Assembly (NCBI GenBank): GCA_964405775.1
Contig: CAYOPG010000008.1
Location: 1 to 46,073, forward strand
Direction of reading: 5' to 3'
Origin: JAAZFF01 sp964405775
Lineage (GTDB): Bacteria; Verrucomicrobiota; Kiritimatiellia; RFP12; UBA3636
Length of the DNA stretch: 46,073 bases
The position numbers and the translations under genes were made by a program. The notes beneath the pieces were generated by a model. That model was not told the DNA's origin. It saw only the letters and a program-made list of their open reading frames with translations, and did not search any database. Below, piece by piece: positions 14,779 to 22,935 of the stretch; within the stretch, counting starts at the first letter, position 1; each line of letters begins with the position of its first letter.

Positions 14779-17244
14779 TTACTTTGAAGAGTCCAGGAAG
14801 CCGTCTAGCCTCCTGATGCGGGTGGGGTGGCGGAGTTTCCGCAACGCTTTCGCCTCGATCTGGCGGATGCGTTCTCTTGTCACATTGAATTCCTTGCCGA
14901 CTTCCTCCAGCGTGCGGGAGTAGCCGTTGGTGAGCCCGAACCTGTGGTCGAGTACTTGGCGTTCGCGGTCGGTCAAGGTGCCCAGCACTTCTTGGAGTCT
15001 TTCACGCAGCATGCTGTAAGCGGTCATTTCCGACGGATTTTCTGCAGAGGTGTCGGGCAGGAAGTCGCCAAAATGGGCGTCTTCGCCTTCGCCGACGGTG
15101 CTTTGTAGCGAAATCGGCTGCTGCGCCATTTTGAAGACGGAGCGCACGCGGTCGACGGGCATGTCCATCTCTGCTGCGACCTCCTCGTATGTTGGTTCGC
15201 GCCCGAGTTCCTGCACGAGCTTTTTCTGAGATCTCAACAGACGGTTGATCGTCTCGATCATGTGCACTGGGATTCGTATCGTTCGAGCCTGGTCGGCTAT
15301 AGCGCGCGTTGCCGCCTGGCGTATCCACCACGTGGCGTAGGTGGAGAATTTGTAGCCTCTGCGGTATTCGAATTTCTCGACCGCCTTCATGAGTCCGGTA
15401 TTGCCCTCCTGAATAAGATCAAGAAAGGATAGCCCGCGGTTCATGTATTTCTTCACGATGGAAATCACCAGACGCAGGTTTGCCTCCACCATCTCGGTTC
15501 TCGCCTTCTGGCCTTCGCGCAATGCGGCACGGAGCTGCTGGAATTCTTTTACGAACTCCTCGCCCGACATGTAGAACTCTTCCGCCATGGTCTCCATTTC
15601 ACTGGCGCATGAGGCGATCTGGTCGTCGCGGCGTTTGCTTTTACGCTGTTTTTGCAGGCGCGTAATCTCGCCATTCAACCACCTGTACTTCTTGAAGATG
15701 TCCTCCTCTGCCTTGAGCGCGAGATTTTCAATCATCTTCTGTTTGAAGTTGAACTCCAGAAACAGGTTGGAGAATTCCTCGCGGTACTTCTCCTGTTGCT
15801 TAAGGCGCTTTTGGTGTTCCGCTTGGCTTGATTTGCCGGGGTATGTAACGAGCTTAGCGTTCTTCGCCATGCGTACCGAGAGCTTCTCGAGATCCGACTT
15901 CAGCTTGGGCAAGTGCTTCATGTACTCGTCTCGGCTATCGACGTATTTGTCCGTAACGACGCGGTCAAAGCGCTCCACGCCTTCTTCCACCTGTTCAATA
16001 AGCTCAATGCACATGCGCGGGGCGAACCCAAAGCGGTTGAAGGTGTCGCGGACGATCTTTTCGGATTGCTCTATCCTCATGCAGATGTCCACCTCCTGCT
16101 CACGTGTAAGCAGTGGCACCTGCCCCATCTGGTGGAGGTACATGCGGATTGGGTCGTCGAAGAAATCAAGTTTCCCGGCGTGGGACGCACCCGGCGACTG
16201 CGTCTCGAGTTCCGCTTTATAGGCTTCTACCTCAGAGGCGTCTATGATATCAATGCCCAGTGAATTAAGCTCGGCGAGGTAGATCTCGATATCGGTGTCC
16301 TTGATCAGGCTAGGGGGGAGGATCTCGTTGAGGTCGTCGTTTGTTATGAACCCCTTGCTCTCGGCTACCTTCACTAGCTCGCGCAACTTCTCCGAATGCT
16401 CTTCGCGCTGCATCCTGAGCGATGGAACGTCTGGATCGGCACTGGCCTGTTCGGGGAGGTCGAAAGAGTATGGGTCGTAATCCCCGGCGTTAGTCGTGTA
16501 CGCGGGTATGTCCTCGTCCTCGTCGCCCTCTGCCGCCGGAAGCATGTCTCCGAACAATTCGTCGTCATCCTCATCGTCCTCGCTGTCCCGGGATTGTCTG
16601 CCAACCGTCTTGACAAGTTCGTCCACATTGAGGTTTTGAAGATCTTCTTCTATTTCAGTTTCATCTGCAACCAGCTCTTCCGGCGAGGGTTCGTCCTTCT
16701 CCGGGTCTTCAATCTGATCATCGGTGTCTTCCCAGTCTTCATTTATGCTCTCTTCGGAAGGTTCGTCGACGTCCAAAAACTCGTCAAGCTCGTCCAGAAT
16801 ATCATCAACCTTCGGCTTCGCTGTGCTTCGTTTGCCGGCAGGCTTGACTTCCTCTTTCTTCACACTGGTCTTCTTGGCGGGTTTAGTGACCGGCTTAATA
16901 TCAGTGGCAGCCTTTGTTTCGTTTTTGGACTTTGCTTTGGACTTGTCCGCCGCCTTTACTTTGGTCACGGCATTGTCAACCGGCTGCTTCGCCACCTTCT
17001 TTGTCTTAGGTTCGGGCTTCACCACCTCTGCCTTCTTTGTCTTTGCGGCGGTTTTTGACGTCGACTTCGTCGGCTTTTCATCCTTGGTCTTTTTGGGTGC
17101 TTTAGCCTGAGTCGCCTTTTTTGTCGTTGTTTCTGGTTTTGTCTTCGCAGGAACCTTGGATTTTACCGCTGTAATTGCTTTTTTTGTGGTCTTCCCGCTG
17201 CGATTACCAGCAGTTTTCGACGACGATTTCTTTTGGTTTGCCAT
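14779..17244 (-). CDS. rpoD: RNA polymerase primary sigma factor with long basic-acidic N-terminal tail
   Basis: An 821-residue housekeeping sigma factor. Residues 1-146 are Lys/Ala/Thr/Pro-rich, like histone H1 tails, and 147-270 are strongly acidic. A region 1.1-like fold follows at about 281-340, region 1.2 begins at DPIRMYLHQMG (364), and a non-conserved region leads to region 2 with RLVISIVKKYMNRGLSFLDLIQEG and YATWWIRQA. Region 3 has IRIPVHMIE, and region 4.2 ends with the helix-turn-helix EEVGKEFNVTRERIRQIE. All core- and promoter-binding elements are intact, so it is a functional group 1 sigma. A similar basic-then-acidic tail is known in actinobacterial primary sigmas. The gene has no nearby partner such as dnaG. 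The upstream 92 nt hold several A/T-rich possible -10 boxes but no clear single promoter. Confidence 0.96.
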   Translation of the reverse strand: MANQKKSSSKTAGNRSGKTTKKAITAVKSKVPAKTKPETTTKKATQAKAPKKTKDEKPTKSTSKTAAKTKKAEVVKPEPKTKKVAKQPVDNAVTKVKAADKSKAKSKNETKAATDIKPVTKPAKKTSVKKEEVKPAGKRSTAKPKVDDILDELDEFLDVDEPSEESINEDWEDTDDQIEDPEKDEPSPEELVADETEIEEDLQNLNVDELVKTVGRQSRDSEDDEDDDELFGDMLPAAEGDEDEDIPAYTTNAGDYDPYSFDLPEQASADPDVPSLRMQREEHSEKLRELVKVAESKGFITNDDLNEILPPSLIKDTDIEIYLAELNSLGIDIIDASEVEAYKAELETQSPGASHAGKLDFFDDPIRMYLHQMGQVPLLTREQEVDICMRIEQSEKIVRDTFNRFGFAPRMCIELIEQVEEGVERFDRVVTDKYVDSRDEYMKHLPKLKSDLEKLSVRMAKNAKLVTYPGKSSQAEHQKRLKQQEKYREEFSNLFLEFNFKQKMIENLALKAEEDIFKKYRWLNGEITRLQKQRKSKRRDDQIASCASEMETMAEEFYMSGEEFVKEFQQLRAALREGQKARTEMVEANLRLVISIVKKYMNRGLSFLDLIQEGNTGLMKAVEKFEYRRGYKFSTYATWWIRQAATRAIADQARTIRIPVHMIETINRLLRSQKKLVQELGREPTYEEVAAEMDMPVDRVRSVFKMAQQPISLQSTVGEGEDAHFGDFLPDTSAENPSEMTAYSMLRERLQEVLGTLTDRERQVLDHRFGLTNGYSRTLEEVGKEFNVTRERIRQIEAKALRKLRHPTRIRRLDGFLDSSK

Positions 17245-17336
17245 GTTTATTGCAAATTCCTTTCAAATGCCCATAATAAATTATCGAGTAGCGGATCCAC
17301 CGCATGTCGATTGCTTATGCCATAATACTTTTACGT

Positions 17337-18290
17337 TCAGTCCTCAAGGTATGGGTCTTGGCCTCTAACGTAATAATATGCGGTGTTCAGTTTCTTATTT
17401 GGCGTACGTGAAAACACCATTTCGATGTGCCCATCCAAAAAGACAGCCAACGCCCCCTTGCCGCCCGATCCTACATCATGAATTCCGTAACTCTCGTCAT
17501 CGGTCAGGGTTGTGTCGTACAAATCGTATGCTATGAAATCTTCTCCGCCGGTTTCGTCCTTGGGGTTGAGGCAACAGTCACCCTGCCTGCGCCCCGGCTC
17601 CTTGCTCCGGCTCAATTTACGGTTAGAATCGAACGACCACTTGACGCGGTTTTCTGATTCTGACTCTGTGCTCGTCGGCACGATTTCAGAGAAAAGCAAT
17701 GTTTTTGCTCCGTTGAAATTGTTTCTGACCCCTGTCGATGACGCGAATCGGTTGCCCATCGCGTATGTTCTGTATACGGATACTTTTGCGTCCTTCTTTT
17801 TGGCAGCCATAATTGGGCACACATAATGTTTTAAGGACTTGTTCATATATGGAAATAGCTCCCCGTTTTCCACGCAGAATTTCGAAACGTTGCCGGTTCC
17901 AAGGTCGTCGCGCATCTCATCGGAGTGAGAAGTGCCCGGATTCTTTTTCCAGGGATCGTTTATTTCTTTCCAGTTCAATTGCCCGTTTGCCCAAGACACC
18001 CAGCCGTTGTGCCATGTAAAAACGCCCTCTTGGTAATCATACCATTCGTCAGCAAACCGCCTAGGATAGTGGCCATCATGGTCTGTCGTATAGCTTATGA
18101 AAGCGGTATGCAGTTGTTTGAGGTTGTTTCTGCACTGATTTTCCTTGGCTTTAGCCATCATGCTGCCAACTTTGGGAACGAAAATCCCCATCAAAATAAT
18201 AAGGATGGTCACAACAACCAAAAGCTCAATTATTGTGAAACCGGGTGTCTTATGGTCTGAATTCTTCATTGTAACGTAGTTCGCAGTCAT
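17337..18290 (-). CDS. Type IV pilin-like protein with prepilin leader and C-terminal DG motif
   Basis: A 317-residue secreted protein. The leader ends KTPG and is followed by FTIIELLVVVTILIILMG, a standard prepilin peptidase site with Glu at position +5. Conserved lines such as KAKENQCRNNLKQLHTAF and a C-terminal FLDGHIEMVFS place it among the large pilin-like (DUF1559-related) proteins abundant in Planctomycetes, Verrucomicrobia and Lentisphaerae, whose roles are mostly unknown. In those proteins a His is usually nine residues before the DG; here the nearest upstream His is 14 away. A second ATG seven codons in (18269) would give a more usual 10-residue leader and may be the true start. No ribosome-binding site decides it. 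It is a single gene, divergent from folB. Confidence 0.88.
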   Translation of the reverse strand: MTANYVTMKNSDHKTPGFTIIELLVVVTILIILMGIFVPKVGSMMAKAKENQCRNNLKQLHTAFISYTTDHDGHYPRRFADEWYDYQEGVFTWHNGWVSWANGQLNWKEINDPWKKNPGTSHSDEMRDDLGTGNVSKFCVENGELFPYMNKSLKHYVCPIMAAKKKDAKVSVYRTYAMGNRFASSTGVRNNFNGAKTLLFSEIVPTSTESESENRVKWSFDSNRKLSRSKEPGRRQGDCCLNPKDETGGEDFIAYDLYDTTLTDDESYGIHDVGSGGKGALAVFLDGHIEMVFSRTPNKKLNTAYYYVRGQDPYLED

Positions 18291-18390
18291 GGTAACATAC
18301 CAAGTTGTTTGGTGGGCATATGCCTGATCTATTTTCTTTTGTAAGGTAACAAATTATACCAAGTCTGGCCGTTTTGCACAATAGGAAATC

Positions 18391-18738
18391 ATGGATAAAA
18401 TCATTATCAGAAATCTCGAGGTCGAAGCCGTTCTCGGAGTGCTCCCGCGAGAACGACTGGCACCGCGGCGGGTAGTCGTTAACATTATAGCGTTCTGCGA
18501 CACCTCCGCAGGCGGCGGCAGTGACGATCTCGCGGACGTAATAGACTACCGCCGGATCCGCGACCGCGCTGTCGCCGTTGCCAGTTCTTCAACTTTTTTC
18601 CTTGTAGAAGCTCTCGCGGAGCATATAGCTGAGGCTATCTTATCAATTGGCGGGATCAAAAACGTCACCGTTACCGTGGATAAGCCCGGGGCGTTAGAAT
18701 CCTGTGACAGCGTCGCCATCGAAATAACACGTCCCTAG
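18391..18738 (+). CDS. folB: Dihydroneopterin aldolase
   Basis: A 115-residue folate-pathway enzyme that splits dihydroneopterin into 6-hydroxymethyl-dihydropterin and glycolaldehyde. It has the family opening IIIRNLEVEAVLGVLPRER, the conserved DYRRI, the pterin-binding Glu in LVEALAEHIA, and the catalytic Lys in VDKPGALE. Length is normal. An AGGA six nt before the ATG is a good ribosome-binding site. The following SGNH hydrolase starts 3 nt after the stop, so the pair is co-transcribed. The 100-nt upstream gap is shared with the divergent pilin-like gene and must hold both promoters. No other folate gene is nearby. Confidence 0.93.
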   Translation: MDKIIIRNLEVEAVLGVLPRERLAPRRVVVNIIAFCDTSAGGGSDDLADVIDYRRIRDRAVAVASSSTFFLVEALAEHIAEAILSIGGIKNVTVTVDKPGALESCDSVAIEITRP

Positions 18739-18741
18739 TGA

Positions 18742-19371
18742 ATGAGAATATTTTTGATAGGCGACAGCATCTCGATACACTACGGACCATATCTTGAGGA
18801 GTATCTGCGCGGAACCGCAGACTATTCCCGCAAAGGGGGCATGGATGCCGCGTTGAAGGATCTGGACTCGGCACTGGGCGCGAACGGCGGGGATTCCTCG
18901 AACGTGCTGGCGTATATGAGGGCAAAAGCTTCAACAGGCGGTTTTGACGCCGACTTGCTGATGGTTAACTGCGGTCTTCATGATGTAAAGACAAACCCCC
19001 TTACCGGTGCAAAGCAGATCCCTGAGGAGAAATACTCTGAAAACCTGGAAGGAATAGTGCATACCGCTGCCTCGATAGGTCTTCCGATGATCTGGATAAG
19101 CACTACGCCGTGCGAAGAAAAAGTCCACAATGCCATAAGCAAAAGTTTTTTCAGATACTCCCATGACGTCGTTGCCTACAATAAAATCGCCGCCCGAGTG
19201 ATGGCTTCGGCAGGCGTACCGGTTCTCGACCTGTACACCTTCACGCTGAACTGCGGAAAGGAGCTGTACTGTGATCACGTACACTTCTCCGATGCTGTTC
19301 GTCGCCTGCAGGCAGCATTCATCGCAGGGTGGATAGCCTGCCATGAATCGAGTGTTTTCAACAGAAAATAA
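18742..19371 (+). CDS. SGNH-family hydrolase, cytoplasmic
   Basis: A 209-residue SGNH/GDSL hydrolase without signal peptide. Block I is IGDSISIHYGPYL at the very start (catalytic Ser near residue 9), block III appears as NCGLHD, in which the Asn is kept but the usual order GxND is altered, and block V is DHVHFSD. Members with GLHD are known among carbohydrate-esterase-like enzymes in gut and PVC bacteria. The substrate is unknown. It is tightly coupled to folB (3-nt gap) and ends 19 nt before the -35 box of the ribosomal operon. It is distinct from the exported SGNH lipoprotein at 5763-6419. Confidence 0.82.
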   Translation: MRIFLIGDSISIHYGPYLEEYLRGTADYSRKGGMDAALKDLDSALGANGGDSSNVLAYMRAKASTGGFDADLLMVNCGLHDVKTNPLTGAKQIPEEKYSENLEGIVHTAASIGLPMIWISTTPCEEKVHNAISKSFFRYSHDVVAYNKIAARVMASAGVPVLDLYTFTLNCGKELYCDHVHFSDAVRRLQAAFIAGWIACHESSVFNRK

Positions 19372-19389
19372 ATTTTTAAAATTTTGGGC

Positions 19390-19419
19390 TTGCAATCGCG
19401 GGTTGGGTTGTGGTAAATT
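19390..19419 (+). promoter_or_regulatory. Promoter of the str-S10-spc operon
   Basis: TTGCAA (19390-19395) and TAAATT (19414-19419) are 18 nt apart, with TGG before the -10 box that fits an extended -10 element. Transcription would start near 19426, only about 29 nt before the rpsL ATG. The boxes match the consensus only partly. Confidence 0.5.
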
Positions 19420-19447
19420 CAGAACTCCTTGCGAATAAAAGGATCAC
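19418..19447 (+). promoter_or_regulatory. rpsL leader hairpin sequestering the SD
   Basis: TCCTT (19426-19430) can pair with AAGGA (19438-19442) around an 8-nt loop, hiding the only SD-like sequence before rpsL, whose ATG is at 19455. The segment is nearly the same as 28-52. The spacing of AAGGA to the ATG is about 12 nt, longer than ideal. A role in translational control is an inference. Confidence 0.4.
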
Positions 19448-19454
19448 TATTTCT

Positions 19455-19838
19455 ATGCCTACTATCAATCAGCTTGTCAGAAAAGGACGTACTTCTCTTA
19501 AAGAAAAGAGCAAGTCGCCCGCGTTGAAAAATTGCCCGCAGAGGCGCGGAGTGTGTTTGCTTGTCAAGACGCAGACGCCCAAGAAACCTAACTCGGCGTT
19601 GCGCAAAGTTTGCCGTGTGCGTTTGACCACAGGAAACGAAGTCACAGCCTACATCGGCGGCGAAGGTCACAACCTTCAGGAGCACAGCGTAGTGCTCGTC
19701 CGCGGCGGCCGTGTGGCCGACCTTCCCGGTGTTCGTTACCATGTCGTGCGCGGCACGTTGGACTGTCTCGGCGTCAACGGGCGCAAACGCGGTCGTTCGA
19801 AGTATGGTGTGAAGCGCGGCAAGGCGGCGGCGAAATAA
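19455..19838 (+). CDS. rpsL: 30S ribosomal protein S12, with Ala at position 88
   Basis: A 127-residue S12 that shapes the decoding centre. It aligns without gaps to Escherichia coli S12 through residue 100. Lys43 in TPKKPNSALR, a site where streptomycin-resistance changes arise, is kept. The usual Lys88 in GGRVKDLPG is Ala here (codon GCC), while Asp89, the methylthiolation target, is present. The start MPTINQLVRK matches the family; an upstream in-frame TTG would add unrelated residues overlapping the promoter. It heads the ribosomal operon and is followed by rpsG after 17 nt. Confidence 0.98.
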   Translation: MPTINQLVRKGRTSLKEKSKSPALKNCPQRRGVCLLVKTQTPKKPNSALRKVCRVRLTTGNEVTAYIGGEGHNLQEHSVVLVRGGRVADLPGVRYHVVRGTLDCLGVNGRKRGRSKYGVKRGKAAAK

Positions 19839-19855
19839 TCGGAGCAGCGTAAGAG

Positions 19856-20329
19856 ATGTCCAGAAAAAGAAAGTCAAATAAGCGTCCGCCCCAAGCCGAC
19901 ACAAAATATGGCAGCGAGATGGTTGCCAGCATGATCAACTACATGATGCGCAACGGCAAAAAAACCGCGGCCGCGCGTATTGTGTATGGTGCGATTGACG
20001 AAATCGGCCGCAAGGTCGAAGGAGAAGACGCTCTAGAGGTGGTCAGCAAGGCAGTGAACAACATGAAGCCCCGCGTGGAGGTCAAGAGCCGCCGCGTTGG
20101 AGGTTCCACATATCAGGTTCCTGTGGAGATCAAACCAAACCGTCAGCTCGCGCTCGCCTTGCGCTGGCTGTCCACATACGCATCAGGGCGCCGCGGTGTT
20201 GGAATGCCCAAAGCGGTGGCTCTTGAGATTCTCGACGCGTACAACAATCAGGGTAATATTATAAAGAAGCGCGACGACACGCATAAGATGGCTCAGGCGA
20301 ACAAGGCCTTTGCGCATTATGCTTGGTAG
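19856..20329 (+). CDS. rpsG: 30S ribosomal protein S7
   Basis: A 157-residue S7, which binds the 3' major domain of 16S rRNA and nucleates head assembly. Motifs YGSEMVASMINYMMRNGKK, VGGSTYQVPVEI and LRWLSTYASGRRG are typical, and the C-terminus ending AHYAW is of the short type. In Escherichia coli S7 represses the operon by binding the rpsL-rpsG gap; here that gap is only 17 nt, too short for the same site, while the rpsG-fusA gap is long and structured. Confidence 0.98.
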   Translation: MSRKRKSNKRPPQADTKYGSEMVASMINYMMRNGKKTAAARIVYGAIDEIGRKVEGEDALEVVSKAVNNMKPRVEVKSRRVGGSTYQVPVEIKPNRQLALALRWLSTYASGRRGVGMPKAVALEILDAYNNQGNIIKKRDDTHKMAQANKAFAHYAW

Positions 20330-20339
20330 TTGAGTTTCC

Positions 20340-20395
20340 GGCGCCGCGCTTTGCGGCGTCTGTGGTTTTCTCCCCAGTGGCGGGTGCTGCCGGGG
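20340..20395 (+). promoter_or_regulatory. Two hairpins in the rpsG-fusA gap
   Basis: The first hairpin pairs CGCCGC (20342-20347) with GCGGCG (20353-20358) and is followed by TGTGGTTTTCT. The second pairs CCCC with GGGG and GGC with GGC's complement GCC at 20372-20395. They lie in the longest gap of the operon (151 nt). They may be a weak attenuator, an RNA-processing site or an S7 target. A TTGACA at 20428-20433 has no matching -10 box. Confidence 0.35.
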
Positions 20396-20480
20396 AAGTC
20401 CGCTCGAAGAGGGTGGGCAGTAGTTCTTTGACAATCAAACCAACATTGGCTTTCCGGCCGATAAATTAATTTCTTTCACT

Positions 20481-22607
20481 GTGAGCACCGACGTAACATC
20501 AAATAAGGGCAAGAGCAAGGGCGGCACGCAGGACGCTGGCCGCATGCATGAGCTTTGCGATGTTCGCAACATCGGAATCATAGCCCACATTGACGCCGGG
20601 AAGACGACGGTTTCGGAGAGGATTCTCTACTACGCGGGTATTGTCCACAAACTCGGGGAGGTGCATGAAGGCACTGCCACGATGGACTGGATGATACAGG
20701 AGCGCGAACGCGGGATCACGATCACATCCGCTGCCACCACCTGCGAGTGGATGGGCAGGCAGGTGAACTTGATCGACACGCCGGGCCACGTGGACTTCAC
20801 GGTCGAAGTGGAACGCGCGTTGCGTGTGCTGGATGGCGCGGTGGGTGTTTTCTGCGCGGTTGGCGGAGTCCAGCCGCAGTCTGAAACCGTCTGGAGGCAG
20901 GCGAATCACTACAAGGTGCCGCGGCTCGCATTCATCAACAAGATGGATCGCATAGGCGCTGATTTCGAGCGCGTGGTTGACGAGATCAGAGAAAAGCTCA
21001 AGTCCAACGCAGTGCCAGTTCAGATGCCGATAGGAGCGGAGGATGCGTTCAGCGGGGCGGTTGATCTGGTTACGATGAAGTCTGTGACTTACCTGACAGA
21101 CGATCTTGGGGAGCATCCCGGAGTGGACGAAATTGCCACTGATATGCTGACCAAGGCTAAGGCGGCTAGGGCTTCCATGATAGAGGCGATAGCTGAGCTG
21201 GATGAGGAGCTGGCAGACGTCTATCTCTCCGGAGAAGAGCCGGGAGAGGATTTGCTTTATGCGGCTTTGCGCCGGGCAACAGTGTCCGGCAAGATGGTGC
21301 CCGTGCTTTGCGGCACGGCGCTAAAGAACAAGGGAGTCCAACCGTTGCTTGATGCAGTGGTGCGCTATTTACCATCGCCGTTGGATGTTCCGCCTGTCAC
21401 AGGCGAGGATCCGAGAACCGGAGCCGCGGCAACGCGTGAAACTAGCGACGACGAACCTCTTGCCGGGCTGATTTTCAAGGTGGCCGTAGACCCCTATCTA
21501 GGCCGCCTGTTGTACGTGAGAGTTTATTCGGGCAAGCTCCGGAAGGGGGCGAACCTTTACAACCCGAGAACGAAGACGAGGGCGCGCGTCGGGCGGCTGT
21601 TGAGGATGCATTCGAACAGCCAGACAGACGTGGAGACGATTTACAGCGGTGAGATTGGCGTGATGGCCGGCCTTGCGGGATTCACGACGGGAGACACTTT
21701 TTGCGCCGAACAGGCGCAGATAGCGCTTGACCGAATAGAGTTCCCCGAGCCTGTGATGTTCATGGCAATCGAGCCAAAGAGCCGTGCCGACAAGGAGAAA
21801 CTCGAAGAAGCGCTACAATCGCTTGCAGACGAGGATCCAACTTGTCGGGTGAGGGTCGACGGCGAGACCGGGCAGACAATCATGAGCGGCATGGGCGAGT
21901 TGCACCTCGAAATCCTTAAGGACAGGCTTTTTAGGGAGTTCAAAGTGCCGGCCAATGTTGGTAAACCAATGGTCTCGTACTACGAGACCGTCACCGCGGA
22001 AGCGAGCGCACGTCACACGTTCGATCGCGAATTCGGTGGCAAACGTCAGGCGGCGACCGTGGAACTACACGTGTCGGCGGGGGCGAGGGGCAGTGGAAAC
22101 CTCATCGAGGTCAAGCCACCCCGCAACTCCATACCGCCTGAGTTCTGGACCTCGATCGAGCAGGGTGTCCAGGATGCGGTTATAACGGGCGTGCTGGCTC
22201 GCTATCCGATGCAGGATGTAAAAGTCCGCATCACCGGAGGAGGGATCCTTGAAAACGATTCCGCAACGGAGATGGCGTTCCGCACTGCAGCGATCATGGC
22301 ATTCCGCGAAGCCGCCACGGCGGCGAAACCGGAATTGCTCGAGCCAATAATGGGGGTCTCCCTTGTGGCACCTCCGGAGTATACCGGAGACCTCATGGGC
22401 GACATAAACGGGCGCCGGGGACAAGTGCGCGAGATGGCAACGCATGGAGACATGCAGACCATCGAGGCCGATGTTCCGCTGGCGGAGCTGTTCGGGTACT
22501 CCACGGCGATCCGATCGCTGTCGCGGGGTAGGGCTTCCTACTCTATGGAGCCCGTGCAATTCGCGGTGGTGCCTCAGGCAGTCAAAGAAGCAATATTGAA
22601 CAGGTAA
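20481..22607 (+). CDS. fusA: Elongation factor G
   Basis: A 708-residue GTPase that drives ribosomal translocation. G1 is AHIDAGKTT, switch I ends with QERERGITIT, G3 is DTPGHVDF and G4 is NKMD. Domain IV carries the GGGILENDSATEMAFRTA-type segment and domain V has MGDINGRRGQV. The sequence fits the canonical factor, not a paralogue. A GTG start with no ribosome-binding site gives a 21-residue Ser/Gly/Lys-rich extension; an ATG at 20544 (MHELCDVRNIGI) is a possible alternative near the family start. The tuf gene, usual next neighbour, is missing; rpsJ follows after 7 nt. Confidence 0.97.
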   Translation: MSTDVTSNKGKSKGGTQDAGRMHELCDVRNIGIIAHIDAGKTTVSERILYYAGIVHKLGEVHEGTATMDWMIQERERGITITSAATTCEWMGRQVNLIDTPGHVDFTVEVERALRVLDGAVGVFCAVGGVQPQSETVWRQANHYKVPRLAFINKMDRIGADFERVVDEIREKLKSNAVPVQMPIGAEDAFSGAVDLVTMKSVTYLTDDLGEHPGVDEIATDMLTKAKAARASMIEAIAELDEELADVYLSGEEPGEDLLYAALRRATVSGKMVPVLCGTALKNKGVQPLLDAVVRYLPSPLDVPPVTGEDPRTGAAATRETSDDEPLAGLIFKVAVDPYLGRLLYVRVYSGKLRKGANLYNPRTKTRARVGRLLRMHSNSQTDVETIYSGEIGVMAGLAGFTTGDTFCAEQAQIALDRIEFPEPVMFMAIEPKSRADKEKLEEALQSLADEDPTCRVRVDGETGQTIMSGMGELHLEILKDRLFREFKVPANVGKPMVSYYETVTAEASARHTFDREFGGKRQAATVELHVSAGARGSGNLIEVKPPRNSIPPEFWTSIEQGVQDAVITGVLARYPMQDVKVRITGGGILENDSATEMAFRTAAIMAFREAATAAKPELLEPIMGVSLVAPPEYTGDLMGDINGRRGQVREMATHGDMQTIEADVPLAELFGYSTAIRSLSRGRASYSMEPVQFAVVPQAVKEAILNR

Positions 22608-22614
22608 CGATGTA

Positions 22615-22923
22615 ATGCAGAGTCAACGCATAAGAATAAGAATGCAGGCTTACGACCACAGGGTTCTGGATCAGGCGGTGGTCGAAATAATCGAAACGGC
22701 GCGCGGGACGGGTTCCCATGTCGTCGGGCCGGTGCCGCTGCCGACGCGTATAGAGCGGTTTACGGTGAACCGCAGCCCTAATGTGGACAAGAAGTCCATG
22801 GACCAGTTCGAGATGCGCACGCACAAACGTGTGCTCGACATAGTGGGACCCACGGCCAAGACGGTGGACGAGCTCAAGAAGCTCAACCTCCCTGCTGGCG
22901 TGGATATCACGATCAAGATTTAG
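22615..22923 (+). CDS. rpsJ: 30S ribosomal protein S10
   Basis: A 102-residue S10 (NusE), part of the 30S head and of transcription antitermination complexes. The segment VNRSPNVDKKSMDQFEMRTH is the family signature, slightly altered from the usual SPHVDK by Asn for His. Length is normal. It begins 7 nt after fusA, so the str and S10 operons are merged without a separate promoter or the S10 leader in which L4 acts in Escherichia coli. Confidence 0.97.
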   Translation: MQSQRIRIRMQAYDHRVLDQAVVEIIETARGTGSHVVGPVPLPTRIERFTVNRSPNVDKKSMDQFEMRTHKRVLDIVGPTAKTVDELKKLNLPAGVDITIKI

Positions 22924-22935
22924 AGGTGCCACGAT

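Noticed and set aside
20428..20433. Perfect TTGACA as an internal promoter for fusA
   Set aside because: No acceptable -10 box at 16-18 nt.
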